Part shown: positions 1-6,166 of the stretch, piece after piece
How the letters are laid out: each line of letters opens with the position of its first letter
Position numbering within the stretch: the first letter of the stretch is position 1
Assembly: GCA_902768995.1 (NCBI GenBank)
Contig: CACXNN010000034.1
Span: 1 to 9,932, forward strand
Reading direction: 5' to 3'
Length of the DNA stretch: 9,932 nucleotides
Source: an uncultured Eubacteriales bacterium
GTDB lineage: Bacteria > Bacillota > Clostridia > Christensenellales > CAG-138
The notes under the pieces: model-generated
Seen by the model: only the letters and a program-made list of their open reading frames with translations
Told to the model about the DNA's origin: nothing
The model's database searches: none
Made by a program: the position numbers and the translations under genes

Positions 1-1
1 C

Positions 2-406
2 ATCCTGTGCGTGCACGATTTCATCACCACGGAAGGGACCCTGTCCGAGGCGGGCAAGCAGCTGCGGGAGCAGGTGGTGGCCAAGTGCCCCAACGTGTAT
101 ATGGTCCTCTGCGGCCACCGGTACGGCCTCTACACCCTGGAGGACGCCTTCGACGACGATGGGGACGGGGAGAAGGAGCGCACGGTCTACGAGATCATGA
201 TGAACTACCAGGCCGCGGGCGAAATAGGCGGCGGCGGGTATCTCAGGCTCATGCAGTTCGACGAGACGGCCCATGAGATCCGCTGCGTGAACTATTCCCC
301 CTACCTGGACGATTACGACTGGCTGGACGATCCCACCCACAAGGAAAAGCGCTACGAGATGGACGAGAAGAGCGAGTCCTTCACTCTGAAGATGCCCTGG
401 GCATAA
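2..406 (+). CDS. Metallophosphoesterase, calcineurin-like, C-terminal part
   Basis: The reading frame is open from base 2 to a TAA at 404-406; the start lies outside the window, so about 134 C-terminal residues are seen. It begins with a VHDF segment. A CGHRYG motif follows, which resembles the last metal-binding GHxH motif of calcineurin-like phosphoesterases, and then an NYQ...GGGGYLRLMQF strand typical of the family's C-terminal beta sheet. Such enzymes use a two-metal centre to cleave phosphoester bonds; the substrate cannot be told from this piece. The second histidine of GHxH is tyrosine here. The stretch EDAFDDDGDGEKE is an acidic insertion after the motif. The upstream metal ligands, any signal peptide and any cell-wall anchor would be outside the window. 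Identity comes from recognition of these motifs only. Confidence 0.72.
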   Translation: MLCVHDFITTEGTLSEAGKQLREQVVAKCPNVYMVLCGHRYGLYTLEDAFDDDGDGEKERTVYEIMMNYQAAGEIGGGGYLRLMQFDETAHEIRCVNYSPYLDDYDWLDDPTHKEKRYEMDEKSESFTLKMPWA

Positions 407-422
407 ATATGAAACAGCAAAG

Positions 423-449
423 AAAAAAGGACGGGCTCACTGCCCGTCC
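423..449 (-). terminator. Rho-independent terminator of the rmuC operon, overlapping its stop codon
   Basis: Read on the minus strand, the 8-bp stem GGACGGGC/GCCCGTCC (429-436 with 442-449, 5-nt loop) is followed directly by six T (428 to 423) and then CTTT. The rmuC stop codon (437-439) lies in the loop, so the 5' arm of the stem is made of the last rmuC codons. On the plus strand the hairpin lacks a following T-run, so it should act mainly on the minus-strand operon. Confidence 0.85.
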
Positions 450-1687
450 TCCAGCTTTTCCACATTTTTGAGTTTGCTCTGTATCTGCCTTGTCCTGACG
501 CCCACCAGCTGGTCCAGGTCCCCGGACACCTGCTGCAGATGCTTCTGGGAAGCTTCCAGCACGTCGCCGAACTTGTCGAACTCGGTGCGGACGGAGCGCA
601 GGATCTCCCAGACCTCGCTGGACCGCTTTTCGATGGCCAGGGTGCGGAAACCCATCTGCAGGCTGTTTAGCAGGGCGGCCATGGTGGACGGCCCGGCCAG
701 GTTCACCTTGTATCGCTTCTGCAATTCCTCCACCATGCCCCGGTTCACCGCCTCTGCATAGAGTCCCTCGAAGGGCAGGAAGATGATGGCAAAGTCCGTG
801 GTGGCGGGCGGCGCGATGTACTTGGAGGACACGTCCTTGGCCTCCTGCTTGAGCCGGGTGGTGAGGGCTGCCGCCGCGGCGGCGATGGCGGTGGGGTCGC
901 CCGCGTCGTAGGCGTCCATGAGCGCCGCGTAGGTATCGCCGGGGAACTTGGCGTCGATGGGCAGATACACGGGCTCGTCGCCGGAGCCGGGGAGCTTCAC
1001 CGCGTATTCCACCCGTTCCACGCTGCCGGGTCGGGTGGCTACGTTGGTGTCGTACTGCTCGGGGGAGAGGATCTCCTCCAAAATGGCGCCCAGCTGTATC
1101 TCGCCCAGGATGCCCCGTGTCTTCACGTTGGACAGCACCTTCTTGAGGTCGGTGACGCCGGCCGCCACCTGCTGCATCTCGCCCAATCCCTTGTACACGG
1201 CCTCCAGCTGCTTGGAGACCATCTCGAAGCTCTTGCTGATCCGGTTCTCCAAGGTGGACTGGAGCTTTTCGTCCACCACCTGCTGCATCTGATCGAGGCG
1301 CTTGTTGTTGTCCTCCTGGAGGGAGGAGAGCCGCTTCTCCATGGTGGAGCGGATGCCGTCCAGCCGTTCCGCGTTGGTCTTCTCGAAGGAGCCCAACCGT
1401 TCCAGATTGGCCTTCTCGAAGGCGTCCAGCCGCAGCTCCACGCTCTGCTGGAAGCTCTGCTGATTGTCGTTCTGCTGCCGGGCGAAGCTCCGCTGCCCGT
1501 TGTCCATGAGTTGGCCGAAGCCGCTGAGGGCGGAGTGGACCGCGTCGTTCAGCTCCCGACGCTGGTCGGACAGCTTGTCCAAAATGTCCTCATATCGGTC
1601 AGCCGTCCGCTGCTGCAGCACCAGGATGATCAGCACCACCAGGGCGATCAGGGAGAGGGCGGATAGGATCAAAATGGCTAAAACCAT
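437..1687 (-). CDS. rmuC: DNA recombination protein RmuC
   Basis: The protein has 416 residues. Residues 3-24 form one hydrophobic membrane segment, residues about 30-165 a long coiled coil, and residues about 180-390 the conserved RmuC domain. That domain contains GILGEIQLGAILEEIL, the PIDAKFP motif at 243-249 (the acidic/lysine core of the restriction-endonuclease-like fold) and FLPFEGLYAEA. RmuC proteins limit recombination between short inverted repeats, and a nuclease role is inferred from the fold. The ATG at 1687 was chosen because GGAGG (1699-1695) stands 7 nt upstream; an in-frame TTG at 1693 is only 1 nt from it. The coiled coil runs in regular 11-residue steps. The gene follows the phosphodiester glycosidase gene by 36 nt and is probably cotranscribed with it. 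Usual family lengths are roughly 400-500 residues. Confidence 0.93.
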   Translation of the reverse strand: MVLAILILSALSLIALVVLIILVLQQRTADRYEDILDKLSDQRRELNDAVHSALSGFGQLMDNGQRSFARQQNDNQQSFQQSVELRLDAFEKANLERLGSFEKTNAERLDGIRSTMEKRLSSLQEDNNKRLDQMQQVVDEKLQSTLENRISKSFEMVSKQLEAVYKGLGEMQQVAAGVTDLKKVLSNVKTRGILGEIQLGAILEEILSPEQYDTNVATRPGSVERVEYAVKLPGSGDEPVYLPIDAKFPGDTYAALMDAYDAGDPTAIAAAAAALTTRLKQEAKDVSSKYIAPPATTDFAIIFLPFEGLYAEAVNRGMVEELQKRYKVNLAGPSTMAALLNSLQMGFRTLAIEKRSSEVWEILRSVRTEFDKFGDVLEASQKHLQQVSGDLDQLVGVRTRQIQSKLKNVEKLEDGQ

Positions 1688-1723
1688 GCACAAACCTCCA
1701 TTTTCTATCTTGCGGATCGTTCG

Positions 1724-2767
1724 CTATGATCTCGAGGGAAAGCAGACGCAGATCACGTCATGGACCTTGCGTTCTCGGCTGGGGGAGTTGATTACGTCGT
1801 TGCGCCAGGTCATGTGGGCGGTGGCGCCGCCGTCCAGATTGTAGGCCCGCACGCAGCCGAGGGCGTGCATGAGCTCGCTCAGCTCCTGCATGTTGAGGCC
1901 GCCGGAATAGTTGCCCTGGCGCCCGTCCACCAGCACCAGGCAATAGTGGCCCGGCTCATAGTAGCCGATGACGGAGCGGGGGTTCCGGCCCCATACGCCG
2001 GTATTGAACCTGGTCTTGGGGCGCCCTTCGTGATTCAGCAACTCCGGGCCGAAATGCCAGCTCTGCCAGGGCCCTTTGTCCAGGATCTCCTGATTGGTGA
2101 TGGTACCGGGCTCGTAGGTCTCCATGGTCCCGTCCCCATACAGCACGCACAGATCGGAGGTGAAGCGCTGATCTCGGAACACTTCGCCGTTCCGAACGAT
2201 GAGCCCGTTCTCGTGCCAGCGGGAAAAATCGCCGGATATGGCCACGATACAGTTGTTGCTCCTTGCGATATCCTCCATATTGCTGGTGCCGCCGAGGTTG
2301 TATTTACTTTTGGAAAAGGCGGTCCTGAAGGAGGACACGTCCTGTACCAGCACGTCGGCGATAAAGAAGGTCACCGGTCGATCATAGTTGATCTCGTCCC
2401 GATACACGTCCCAGGAGATGGAAACAGTGGGGTCGGAATAGGTGTGATCGGTCAAAATCTCATCGCTGGAAAACCGCCAGGCATATTTTCCGCCCAACAG
2501 ACCGTCGGCGGCAGGGGCGGAGGCTGGCGTAGCTCCGGGGACAGGGGTAGGCGCGGGGGAGGAGAGGTAAGGCAAAGGCAGGGTAGGGACCGGTGTCTCC
2601 CGGAACTTGGAGACATAGGCGCGGCTTTGGATAGCCTGGACGGGAGCGGGCTCCATGGCCGCCGCTTTCGAGCGGCGCCAGCGCAGCAAAAAGGCGGCGC
2701 AGGCGGCCAAGATGGCCAGCAGCAGGCAGAGGACAGGGATCGGCCAGCGCTTTTGCCAGAAAGACAT
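1724..2767 (-). CDS. Phosphodiester glycosidase family protein (NAGPA-type), membrane-anchored
   Basis: The protein has 347 residues. Residues 9-28 are a hydrophobic segment, residues about 56-88 a Pro/Ala/Thr-rich linker, and residues about 95-343 the NAGPA domain. Domain marks are AISGDF (176-181), NPRSVIGYY (262-270), LVLVDGRQG (278-286) and YNLDGGATA (309-317), which correspond to the conserved Gly-Asp and NLDGG motifs of this family. Relatives include the mammalian uncovering enzyme, which removes GlcNAc from a phosphodiester, and bacterial proteins thought to act on cell-envelope glycopolymers; the substrate here is unknown. Residues 20-23 (LAAC) resemble a lipobox, but hydrophobic residues continue past the cysteine and are followed by RWRR, so a membrane anchor is more likely than a lipoprotein. 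The ATG at 2767 has an AGGGGG-like ribosome site upstream. It is the first gene of a two-gene operon with rmuC. Confidence 0.87.
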   Translation of the reverse strand: MSFWQKRWPIPVLCLLLAILAACAAFLLRWRRSKAAAMEPAPVQAIQSRAYVSKFRETPVPTLPLPYLSSPAPTPVPGATPASAPAADGLLGGKYAWRFSSDEILTDHTYSDPTVSISWDVYRDEINYDRPVTFFIADVLVQDVSSFRTAFSKSKYNLGGTSNMEDIARSNNCIVAISGDFSRWHENGLIVRNGEVFRDQRFTSDLCVLYGDGTMETYEPGTITNQEILDKGPWQSWHFGPELLNHEGRPKTRFNTGVWGRNPRSVIGYYEPGHYCLVLVDGRQGNYSGGLNMQELSELMHALGCVRAYNLDGGATAHMTWRNDVINSPSRERKVHDVICVCFPSRS

Positions 2768-2803
2768 TGTCCTACCCCCTTTTCCTCGTCATTTGATTCC
2801 ATA

Positions 2804-2820
2804 GTATAGCATGTTCCGCC
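2804..2820 (-). promoter_or_regulatory. Extended -10 promoter for the glycosidase-rmuC operon
   Basis: On the minus strand TATACT (2809 to 2804) is preceded by TGC, giving a perfect extended -10 element. No good -35 is found at the usual distance, as expected for an extended -10 promoter. Transcription would start near 2797, giving a leader of about 30 nt before the ATG at 2767. Confidence 0.6.
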
Positions 2821-2876
2821 CAAAAATGCAGGTGTATGAGAAAAATTGATAATTTCATAACATCCTGCGGTTTTTC

Positions 2877-2905
2877 TTTACAGTCGGATGCGGAACGTGT
2901 ATACT
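2877..2905 (+). promoter_or_regulatory. Sigma-A-type promoter for the ttcA-like gene
   Basis: TTTACA (2877-2882), a 17-bp spacer and TATACT (2900-2905) match the sigma-A consensus at 10 of 12 bases. The expected transcription start is near 2912, about 24 nt before the ATG at 2936. This places the in-frame ATG at 2888 upstream of the transcript. Confidence 0.75.
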
Positions 2906-2935
2906 TTATGGATCGATAACAGAAGGGCAAACGCT

Positions 2936-3733
2936 ATGAAACGGGTATTGGGCAGCATTCGGCGTGCGGACGAGCGATATCATCTGCTGGAAGATGGCGA
3001 CAAGGTGTGCATCGGTGTCTCTGGGGGGAAGGACTCCCTGCTGCTGATGGAGGCTTTGAAGCTGTACCAGCGCTTCTCCCGGACGAAGTTCGAGGTGTGC
3101 GCCGTCAGCCTGGACCTGGGCATCGTGGAGCAGGACTGGTCCGCCGTCATCGCCTTCGCGGAGCGCATCGGCATGGACTACTCGCTCATCAAGACCGATA
3201 TCGGAGACGTGGTCTTCAACATCCGTCAGGAGAAGAGCCCCTGCGCCTTGTGCGCCAAGCTCCGTCGAGGCGCCCTCAACAACGCCGCCCGGGATCGGGG
3301 CTGCAACAAGGTGGCCCTGGGCCACAACCGGGAGGACGTGATCGAGACGTTCTTCATGAGCCTTCTCTATGAGGGCCGGGTGAACACCTTCGCGCCGGTG
3401 ACCTACCTTTCCCGTTCCGACGTGACGGTGATCCGCCCCCTGGTGTTCCTGCCGGAGAAGCATGCCCTTTCCGTGGCCAGGCAGCGAGAGCTGCCCGTGC
3501 AGAAGGCCAACTGTCCGGCGGCCGGGCACACCAAGCGGGAGGAGGCCAAGGAGCTGATCCGGTATCTGTCCACCCTCGTCCCGGACGTGGAGGAGAAGAT
3601 GATCCACGCTATCGCCAACACGGAGAAGTACGGCCTGTGGGATCGGATGCGGCTCAGATACGATCATCCCCTGTTCGAAGGGCCCGTCACGGAAAAGAAC
3701 GTTCCGGCGGCCAGAGACGGGGAAGAGAAATAA
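2936..3733 (+). CDS. ttcA: tRNA 2-thiocytidine biosynthesis protein TtcA-like PP-loop ATPase
   Basis: The protein has 265 residues. The PP-loop SGGKDS is at 29-34, where ATP is bound to adenylate the target base. C103 and C106 (CALC) with C193 (ANCP) match the three cysteines that hold the [4Fe-4S] cluster in TtcA. LGHNREDVIETFFMSLLYEGR (128-148) is the conserved helix after the cluster. TtcA puts sulfur on cytidine 32 of certain tRNAs; close paralogues modify other tRNA bases, so the exact target is inferred. The ATG at 2936 is preferred over an in-frame ATG at 2888 because GAAGGG lies 8 nt upstream (2922-2927) and because the promoter at 2877-2905 overlaps the extra N-terminal codons. The gene is monocistronic, divergent from the glycosidase operon, and ends at a strong terminator. 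Confidence 0.88.
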   Translation: MKRVLGSIRRADERYHLLEDGDKVCIGVSGGKDSLLLMEALKLYQRFSRTKFEVCAVSLDLGIVEQDWSAVIAFAERIGMDYSLIKTDIGDVVFNIRQEKSPCALCAKLRRGALNNAARDRGCNKVALGHNREDVIETFFMSLLYEGRVNTFAPVTYLSRSDVTVIRPLVFLPEKHALSVARQRELPVQKANCPAAGHTKREEAKELIRYLSTLVPDVEEKMIHAIANTEKYGLWDRMRLRYDHPLFEGPVTEKNVPAARDGEEK

Positions 3734-3776
3734 AAAAACAGACCTCCTTGCAGAATAAGGAGGTCTGTTTCTTTTT
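3732..3776. terminator. Bidirectional terminator between ttcA-like and SH3b genes
   Basis: A perfect 14-bp stem, AAACAGACCTCCTT (3736-3749) with its complement (3757-3770), encloses a 7-nt loop. On the plus strand it is followed by TTTCTTTTT, on the minus strand by a run of seven T (3738 to 3732). The convergent genes end at 3733 and 3789, so one hairpin can serve both. Confidence 0.93.
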
Positions 3777-3788
3777 AGATGGATAAGA

Positions 3789-4598
3789 TCAGGAATCCTT
3801 GGTGGGTACGGTCTTGCCTTCCTCCACCTTGATGAACTGGGCGGACATGTAGCCTTTCACGTCGGTGCCGGCCACCAGCACGTAATAGTAGTCGCCCTCC
3901 TGATGGAAGATGTAGACCAGCTTCCCTTCATAATACTGACCCAGGGACTTGTTGGTCACGCCGGGGCCTTCCCGCAGGGCCAGGTTGCTGGAGGTGATGG
4001 TGCCGCGGACGGTGCCCTCCGGCTGATCGTTGCCGGTAGAGGTCTCGCCCAGGGCGGAGAGGAGCTTCACAAACTTCTTGGCGATGTAGCCGTACTTCTT
4101 CGTCTCCACCACCTGCAGGAAATAGAACTCGCCGTCCTCCGCATATACAGTCAGCTTGGTGCCTGCCTTGAGCCCGGTGGCGATGATCGTGGTGCCGGTG
4201 CTGGGACCCTGCCGCATGTTCACGCCGCTCTTGGTCAGCTTGCCCTCCGCAGCGCCGGCGATCATCTCGGCCGTGGGCTCCGTCAGAGCGTTGGGGTCAT
4301 CAGAAAGGGGAACGGTAGGGGCGGGGGAACTGGCTGCGCCTGGATCCGGCGTATCGGGCGCGGGCGTCTCCACGTTGGTGGGTTCCGTCTCCTCCGGCGT
4401 GGGCTTGGGCGTCGCCGTCGGGGCGGGATGGTAATCGGAAGCGGCGGGGATGTTGCTCTCCACATTCTTCTCCGTATTGCACGCGCCGAATCCTTTCGTG
4501 GCGACGGCGATGATGATGAGCGCCAGAAGCAAAACCCCTACGGCGGCTAAGAACAGATAGCCCTCTCGGGTGATGATCAGCTTTTTGCGTTTGGCCAT
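3789..4598 (-). CDS. Membrane-anchored protein with two bacterial SH3 (SH3b) domains
   Basis: The protein has 269 residues. A basic start (MAKRKK) precedes a membrane segment at about 14-33, and residues about 56-112 form a Pro/Thr/Glu-rich spacer. Two SH3b domains follow, at about 118-178 (VNMRQGPSTGTTII ... GYIAKKFVKL) and 198-258 (LALREGPGVTNKSLG ... GYMSAQFIKV). The short N-terminal cytoplasmic part and the long spacer suggest that the SH3b pair is held outside the cell, where such domains usually bind peptidoglycan or other wall polymers. No catalytic domain is present, so it is not a hydrolase by itself. The start is supported by AGGAAGG (4615-4609) 10 nt upstream; an ATG at 4608 is out of frame. 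It is a single gene with its own promoter, transcribed away from the hydrogenase operon. Confidence 0.85.
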   Translation of the reverse strand: MAKRKKLIITREGYLFLAAVGVLLLALIIIAVATKGFGACNTEKNVESNIPAASDYHPAPTATPKPTPEETEPTNVETPAPDTPDPGAASSPAPTVPLSDDPNALTEPTAEMIAGAAEGKLTKSGVNMRQGPSTGTTIIATGLKAGTKLTVYAEDGEFYFLQVVETKKYGYIAKKFVKLLSALGETSTGNDQPEGTVRGTITSSNLALREGPGVTNKSLGQYYEGKLVYIFHQEGDYYYVLVAGTDVKGYMSAQFIKVEEGKTVPTKDS

Positions 4599-4636
4599 AT
4601 TCGTTCATCCTTCCTTATATATTTTCTTACAAGCAT

Positions 4637-4665
4637 AGTATACTCCACCTTTTGACATTTTTAAA
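4637..4665 (-). promoter_or_regulatory. Probable promoter for the SH3b gene
   Basis: On the minus strand TTTAAA (4665-4660), a 17-bp spacer and TATACT (4642-4637) form a plausible sigma-A promoter. Only the -10 is strong. Transcription would start near 4630, about 32 nt before the ATG at 4598. Confidence 0.5.
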
Positions 4666-4734
4666 GACCCAAATCCGCCCATTTTCATTTTTTATTTTGA
4701 AAAGGGTCCATAATTTCCTATCCAAATCCGTCAG

Positions 4735-4748
4735 TTAGCAAATGCTAA
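4735..4748. promoter_or_regulatory. 14-bp palindrome just upstream of the hydrogenase promoter (operator candidate)
   Basis: TTAGCAAATGCTAA consists of two perfect 6-bp arms around a central AA and ends 4 bp before the -35 element, at about -53 to -40 relative to the predicted start. This is a usual place for an activator. It does not match the clostridial Rex consensus (TTGTTAA-N4-TTAACAA). Function is inferred from position and symmetry only. Confidence 0.4.
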
Positions 4749-4752
4749 TCTA

Positions 4753-4781
4753 TTGGCAAGACAAATTATATGTGGTAAAAT
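4753..4781 (+). promoter_or_regulatory. Promoter of the hydrogenase operon
   Basis: TTGGCA (4753-4758), a 17-bp spacer and TAAAAT (4776-4781) preceded by TGG form an extended -10 sigma-A promoter. The transcript would start near 4788, leaving a leader of about 79 nt before hydC. A small palindrome, TACG-AA-CGTA (4781-4790), overlaps the end of the -10 and the start site and could be a second operator. Confidence 0.7.
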
Positions 4782-4797
4782 ACGAACGTAACAGTAT

Positions 4798-4814
4798 GCC
4801 TTTTCAAAAAAGGC
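4798..4814 (+). other. Leader hairpin of the hydrogenase transcript
   Basis: GCCTTTT and AAAAGGC form a perfect 7-bp stem with a 3-nt loop within about 10-26 nt of the predicted transcript start. The following sequence is T-rich but interrupted by G, so it would be a poor terminator. A second, smaller hairpin, TAGGA-AAG-TCCTA (4829-4841), lies between it and the hydC ribosome site. The two could protect the 5' end or act in attenuation; neither role can be shown from sequence. Confidence 0.4.
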
Positions 4815-4866
4815 TGTTGTTTCTGTTGTAGGAAAGTCCTAAACAATATGTATAAGGAGGATGTGT

Positions 4867-5367
4867 ATGACTAGTACGAAGACCACGATCCCGTTCACTG
4901 GCACGGCCGAGCAGAAAGCTGCGCTCGAAAAGGTCATTGCGGATCACAAGGGGAAGCCCGGCGCGCTGATGCCCGTGATGCAGCAAGCGCAGGATATCTA
5001 TGGGTATCTGCCCATAGAGGTGCAGACGATGATCGCAGAGGGACTGGGCTGCTCCCTCGAACAGGTCTATGGTGTTTCCACCTTCTATGCCTGGTTCAGC
5101 CTGGAGCCCAAGGGAAAGCATCTGATCCGTGTGTGCCTCGGCACCGCATGCTACGTGAAAGGCTCCCAGGACATCCTGGACGAGCTGGTGAAGCTCCTGG
5201 GCGTCACGGCCGGCCACACCACGCCTGACGGCATGTTCACCGTGGAAGCGGCTCGCTGCCTGGGCTGCTGCGGCCTCGCACCGGTCATGATGATCGACGA
5301 TCAGGTGTACGGCCGTCTGGTCCCCGCCGATGTGAAGGGCATCATCGATAAGGTACGCGCAGAGTAA
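4867..5367 (+). CDS. hydC: NADH-linked [FeFe]-hydrogenase subunit HydC (NuoE-like, thioredoxin-fold [2Fe-2S])
   Basis: The protein has 166 residues, the usual NuoE/HydC length. A helical N-terminal part carries the family signature PGALMPVMQQAQDIYGYLP (31-49), followed by VYGVSTFYAWF and a thioredoxin-like ferredoxin domain. The [2Fe-2S] ligands are C90 and C95 (CLGTAC) with C131 and C135 (CLGCC). In HydABC this small subunit passes electrons between the NADH/FMN module and the catalytic chain, allowing H2 formation driven jointly by NADH and reduced ferredoxin. The ATG at 4867 was chosen because AAGGAGG (4854-4860) ends 6 nt upstream; the in-frame ATG at 4861 directly abuts that site. It is the first gene of the operon. 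The wider NuoE family includes formate dehydrogenase subunits, but the neighbouring genes favour a hydrogenase. Confidence 0.9.
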   Translation: MTSTKTTIPFTGTAEQKAALEKVIADHKGKPGALMPVMQQAQDIYGYLPIEVQTMIAEGLGCSLEQVYGVSTFYAWFSLEPKGKHLIRVCLGTACYVKGSQDILDELVKLLGVTAGHTTPDGMFTVEAARCLGCCGLAPVMMIDDQVYGRLVPADVKGIIDKVRAE

Positions 5368-5374
5368 CACTCCT

Positions 5375-5713
5375 ATGAGATTAGAAGAAGTCGCCCGCTT
5401 GGTCGGTGCAAAGGTATATACGGGAGAGGAGATGCTGGACGAGGATATCGATTCCGCGTTCAGCAGCGACATGATGAGCGACGTCCTTGCCTACGCGCAG
5501 GATCAGGCGCTGCTCCTCACGGGGCTCAACAATCCCCAGGCCGTGCGTACCGCGCTGATGCTGGACATGAGCTGCATCCTTTTCGTCCGGGGCAAGGAGC
5601 CTGCGGAGGAAGTGGTGGCGCTCGCGAAACTGAGCCATATCGCCGTATTGGCCACCGCCATGACCATGTATGAGGCCAGCGGAAGGCTGTACGAAGCGGG
5701 CCTGCACAGGTGA
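5375..5713 (+). CDS. DRTGG-domain protein 1
   Basis: The protein has 112 residues and is a single DRTGG-like domain: MRLEEVARLVGAKVYTGEE at the start, SDMMSDVLAYA (31-41), a hydrophobic strand ALLLTG and MSCILFVRGKEPAEE. The DRTGG fold is known as a middle domain in some phosphotransacetylases and in CBS-containing proteins, and small stand-alone versions occur beside [FeFe]-hydrogenase genes; their biochemical role is not known to me. It starts 7 nt after the hydC stop with no clear ribosome site, so translation is probably coupled to hydC. It is a divergent paralogue of the second DRTGG protein at 7453-7779 and lacks that copy's GGYAGDLLS motif, having FSSDMMSDV in its place. Confidence 0.75.
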   Translation: MRLEEVARLVGAKVYTGEEMLDEDIDSAFSSDMMSDVLAYAQDQALLLTGLNNPQAVRTALMLDMSCILFVRGKEPAEEVVALAKLSHIAVLATAMTMYEASGRLYEAGLHR

Positions 5714-5717
5714 TCCC

Positions 5718-6146
5718 ATGAGCGCAGAACCGTTGCATGTACATTATGACGTTGACGGCGGGAACTTCACCTCCGCAGGCGAAGCCTCCGTCAAGGTGAA
5801 GCGCCTTCTAAGACAGCTGGGCTGCTCTCCTGAAACCATCCGGCGGGTCTCCATCGCCATGTACGAGGGCGAAATCAACATGGTCATCCACGCCAACGGC
5901 GGCGACGCCGACATCTATGTGGACGACAAGACCATTCGGATCGTGCTCAAGGACACCGGCCCAGGCATCAAGGATGTGGAGCAGGCCATGCAGGAAGGGT
6001 ATTCCACCGCGCCAGACAATATCCGCGCGCTTGGGTTCGGCGCCGGCATGGGGCTGCCCAACATGAAGCGGTACTCAGACACCTTCGGCATCGACAGCGT
6101 TGTGGGCCAGGGGACGACCATCGAACTCGGATTTGAAAACAGGTAA
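5718..6146 (+). CDS. Anti-sigma-factor-type ATP-binding protein (RsbW/SpoIIAB-like HATPase)
   Basis: The protein has 142 residues, about the full length of SpoIIAB/RsbW-type kinases. The ATP-binding boxes are complete: N-box YEGEINMVIHAN with E50 and N54, G1 box KDTGPGI (78-84) with D79, and G2 box GFGAGMGLPNMKR (106-118). There is no dimerisation/phospho-His domain, receiver or membrane segment. Family members phosphorylate a serine of an antagonist protein or bind a sigma factor, or act as activating switch partners like RsbT. No STAS antagonist or sigma factor is encoded in the window, so the partner is unknown. The ATG at 5718 has AGGTGA 4 nt upstream, which also covers the stop codon of the DRTGG gene 4 bases before; an in-frame ATG at 5670 would give a long overlap. 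It lies directly upstream of hydS, suggesting that the two act together. Confidence 0.85.
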   Translation: MSAEPLHVHYDVDGGNFTSAGEASVKVKRLLRQLGCSPETIRRVSIAMYEGEINMVIHANGGDADIYVDDKTIRIVLKDTGPGIKDVEQAMQEGYSTAPDNIRALGFGAGMGLPNMKRYSDTFGIDSVVGQGTTIELGFENR

Positions 6147-6166
6147 CCACTAAGAAAGAGGAAAGC

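Noticed and set aside
1760..2809. A 349-codon plus-strand open frame opposite the phosphodiester glycosidase gene
   Set aside because: It mirrors a well-recognised gene, has Gly/Val/Ala-rich composition with no known motif, and lacks a ribosome site; long antisense frames are common in GC-rich DNA.
2888..2935. An N-terminal 16-residue extension of the ttcA-like protein starting at 2888
   Set aside because: A strong promoter at 2877-2905 covers it and the predicted transcript begins near 2912; the ATG at 2936 has its own ribosome site and fits family length.
4652..4657. A consensus TTGACA on the plus strand as -35 for the hydrogenase operon
   Set aside because: The position 17 bp downstream reads CCGCCC, so there is no -10; the TTGGCA/TAAAAT pair at 4753-4781 is much better placed.
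4861..4866. ATG at 4861 as the hydC start
   Set aside because: It touches the AAGGAGG ribosome site with no spacing; the ATG at 4867 has the proper 6-nt gap.
4700..4866. A Rex operator controlling the hydrogenase operon
   Set aside because: No sequence resembling TTGTTAA-N4-TTAACAA was found; the palindromes present differ in sequence and spacing.
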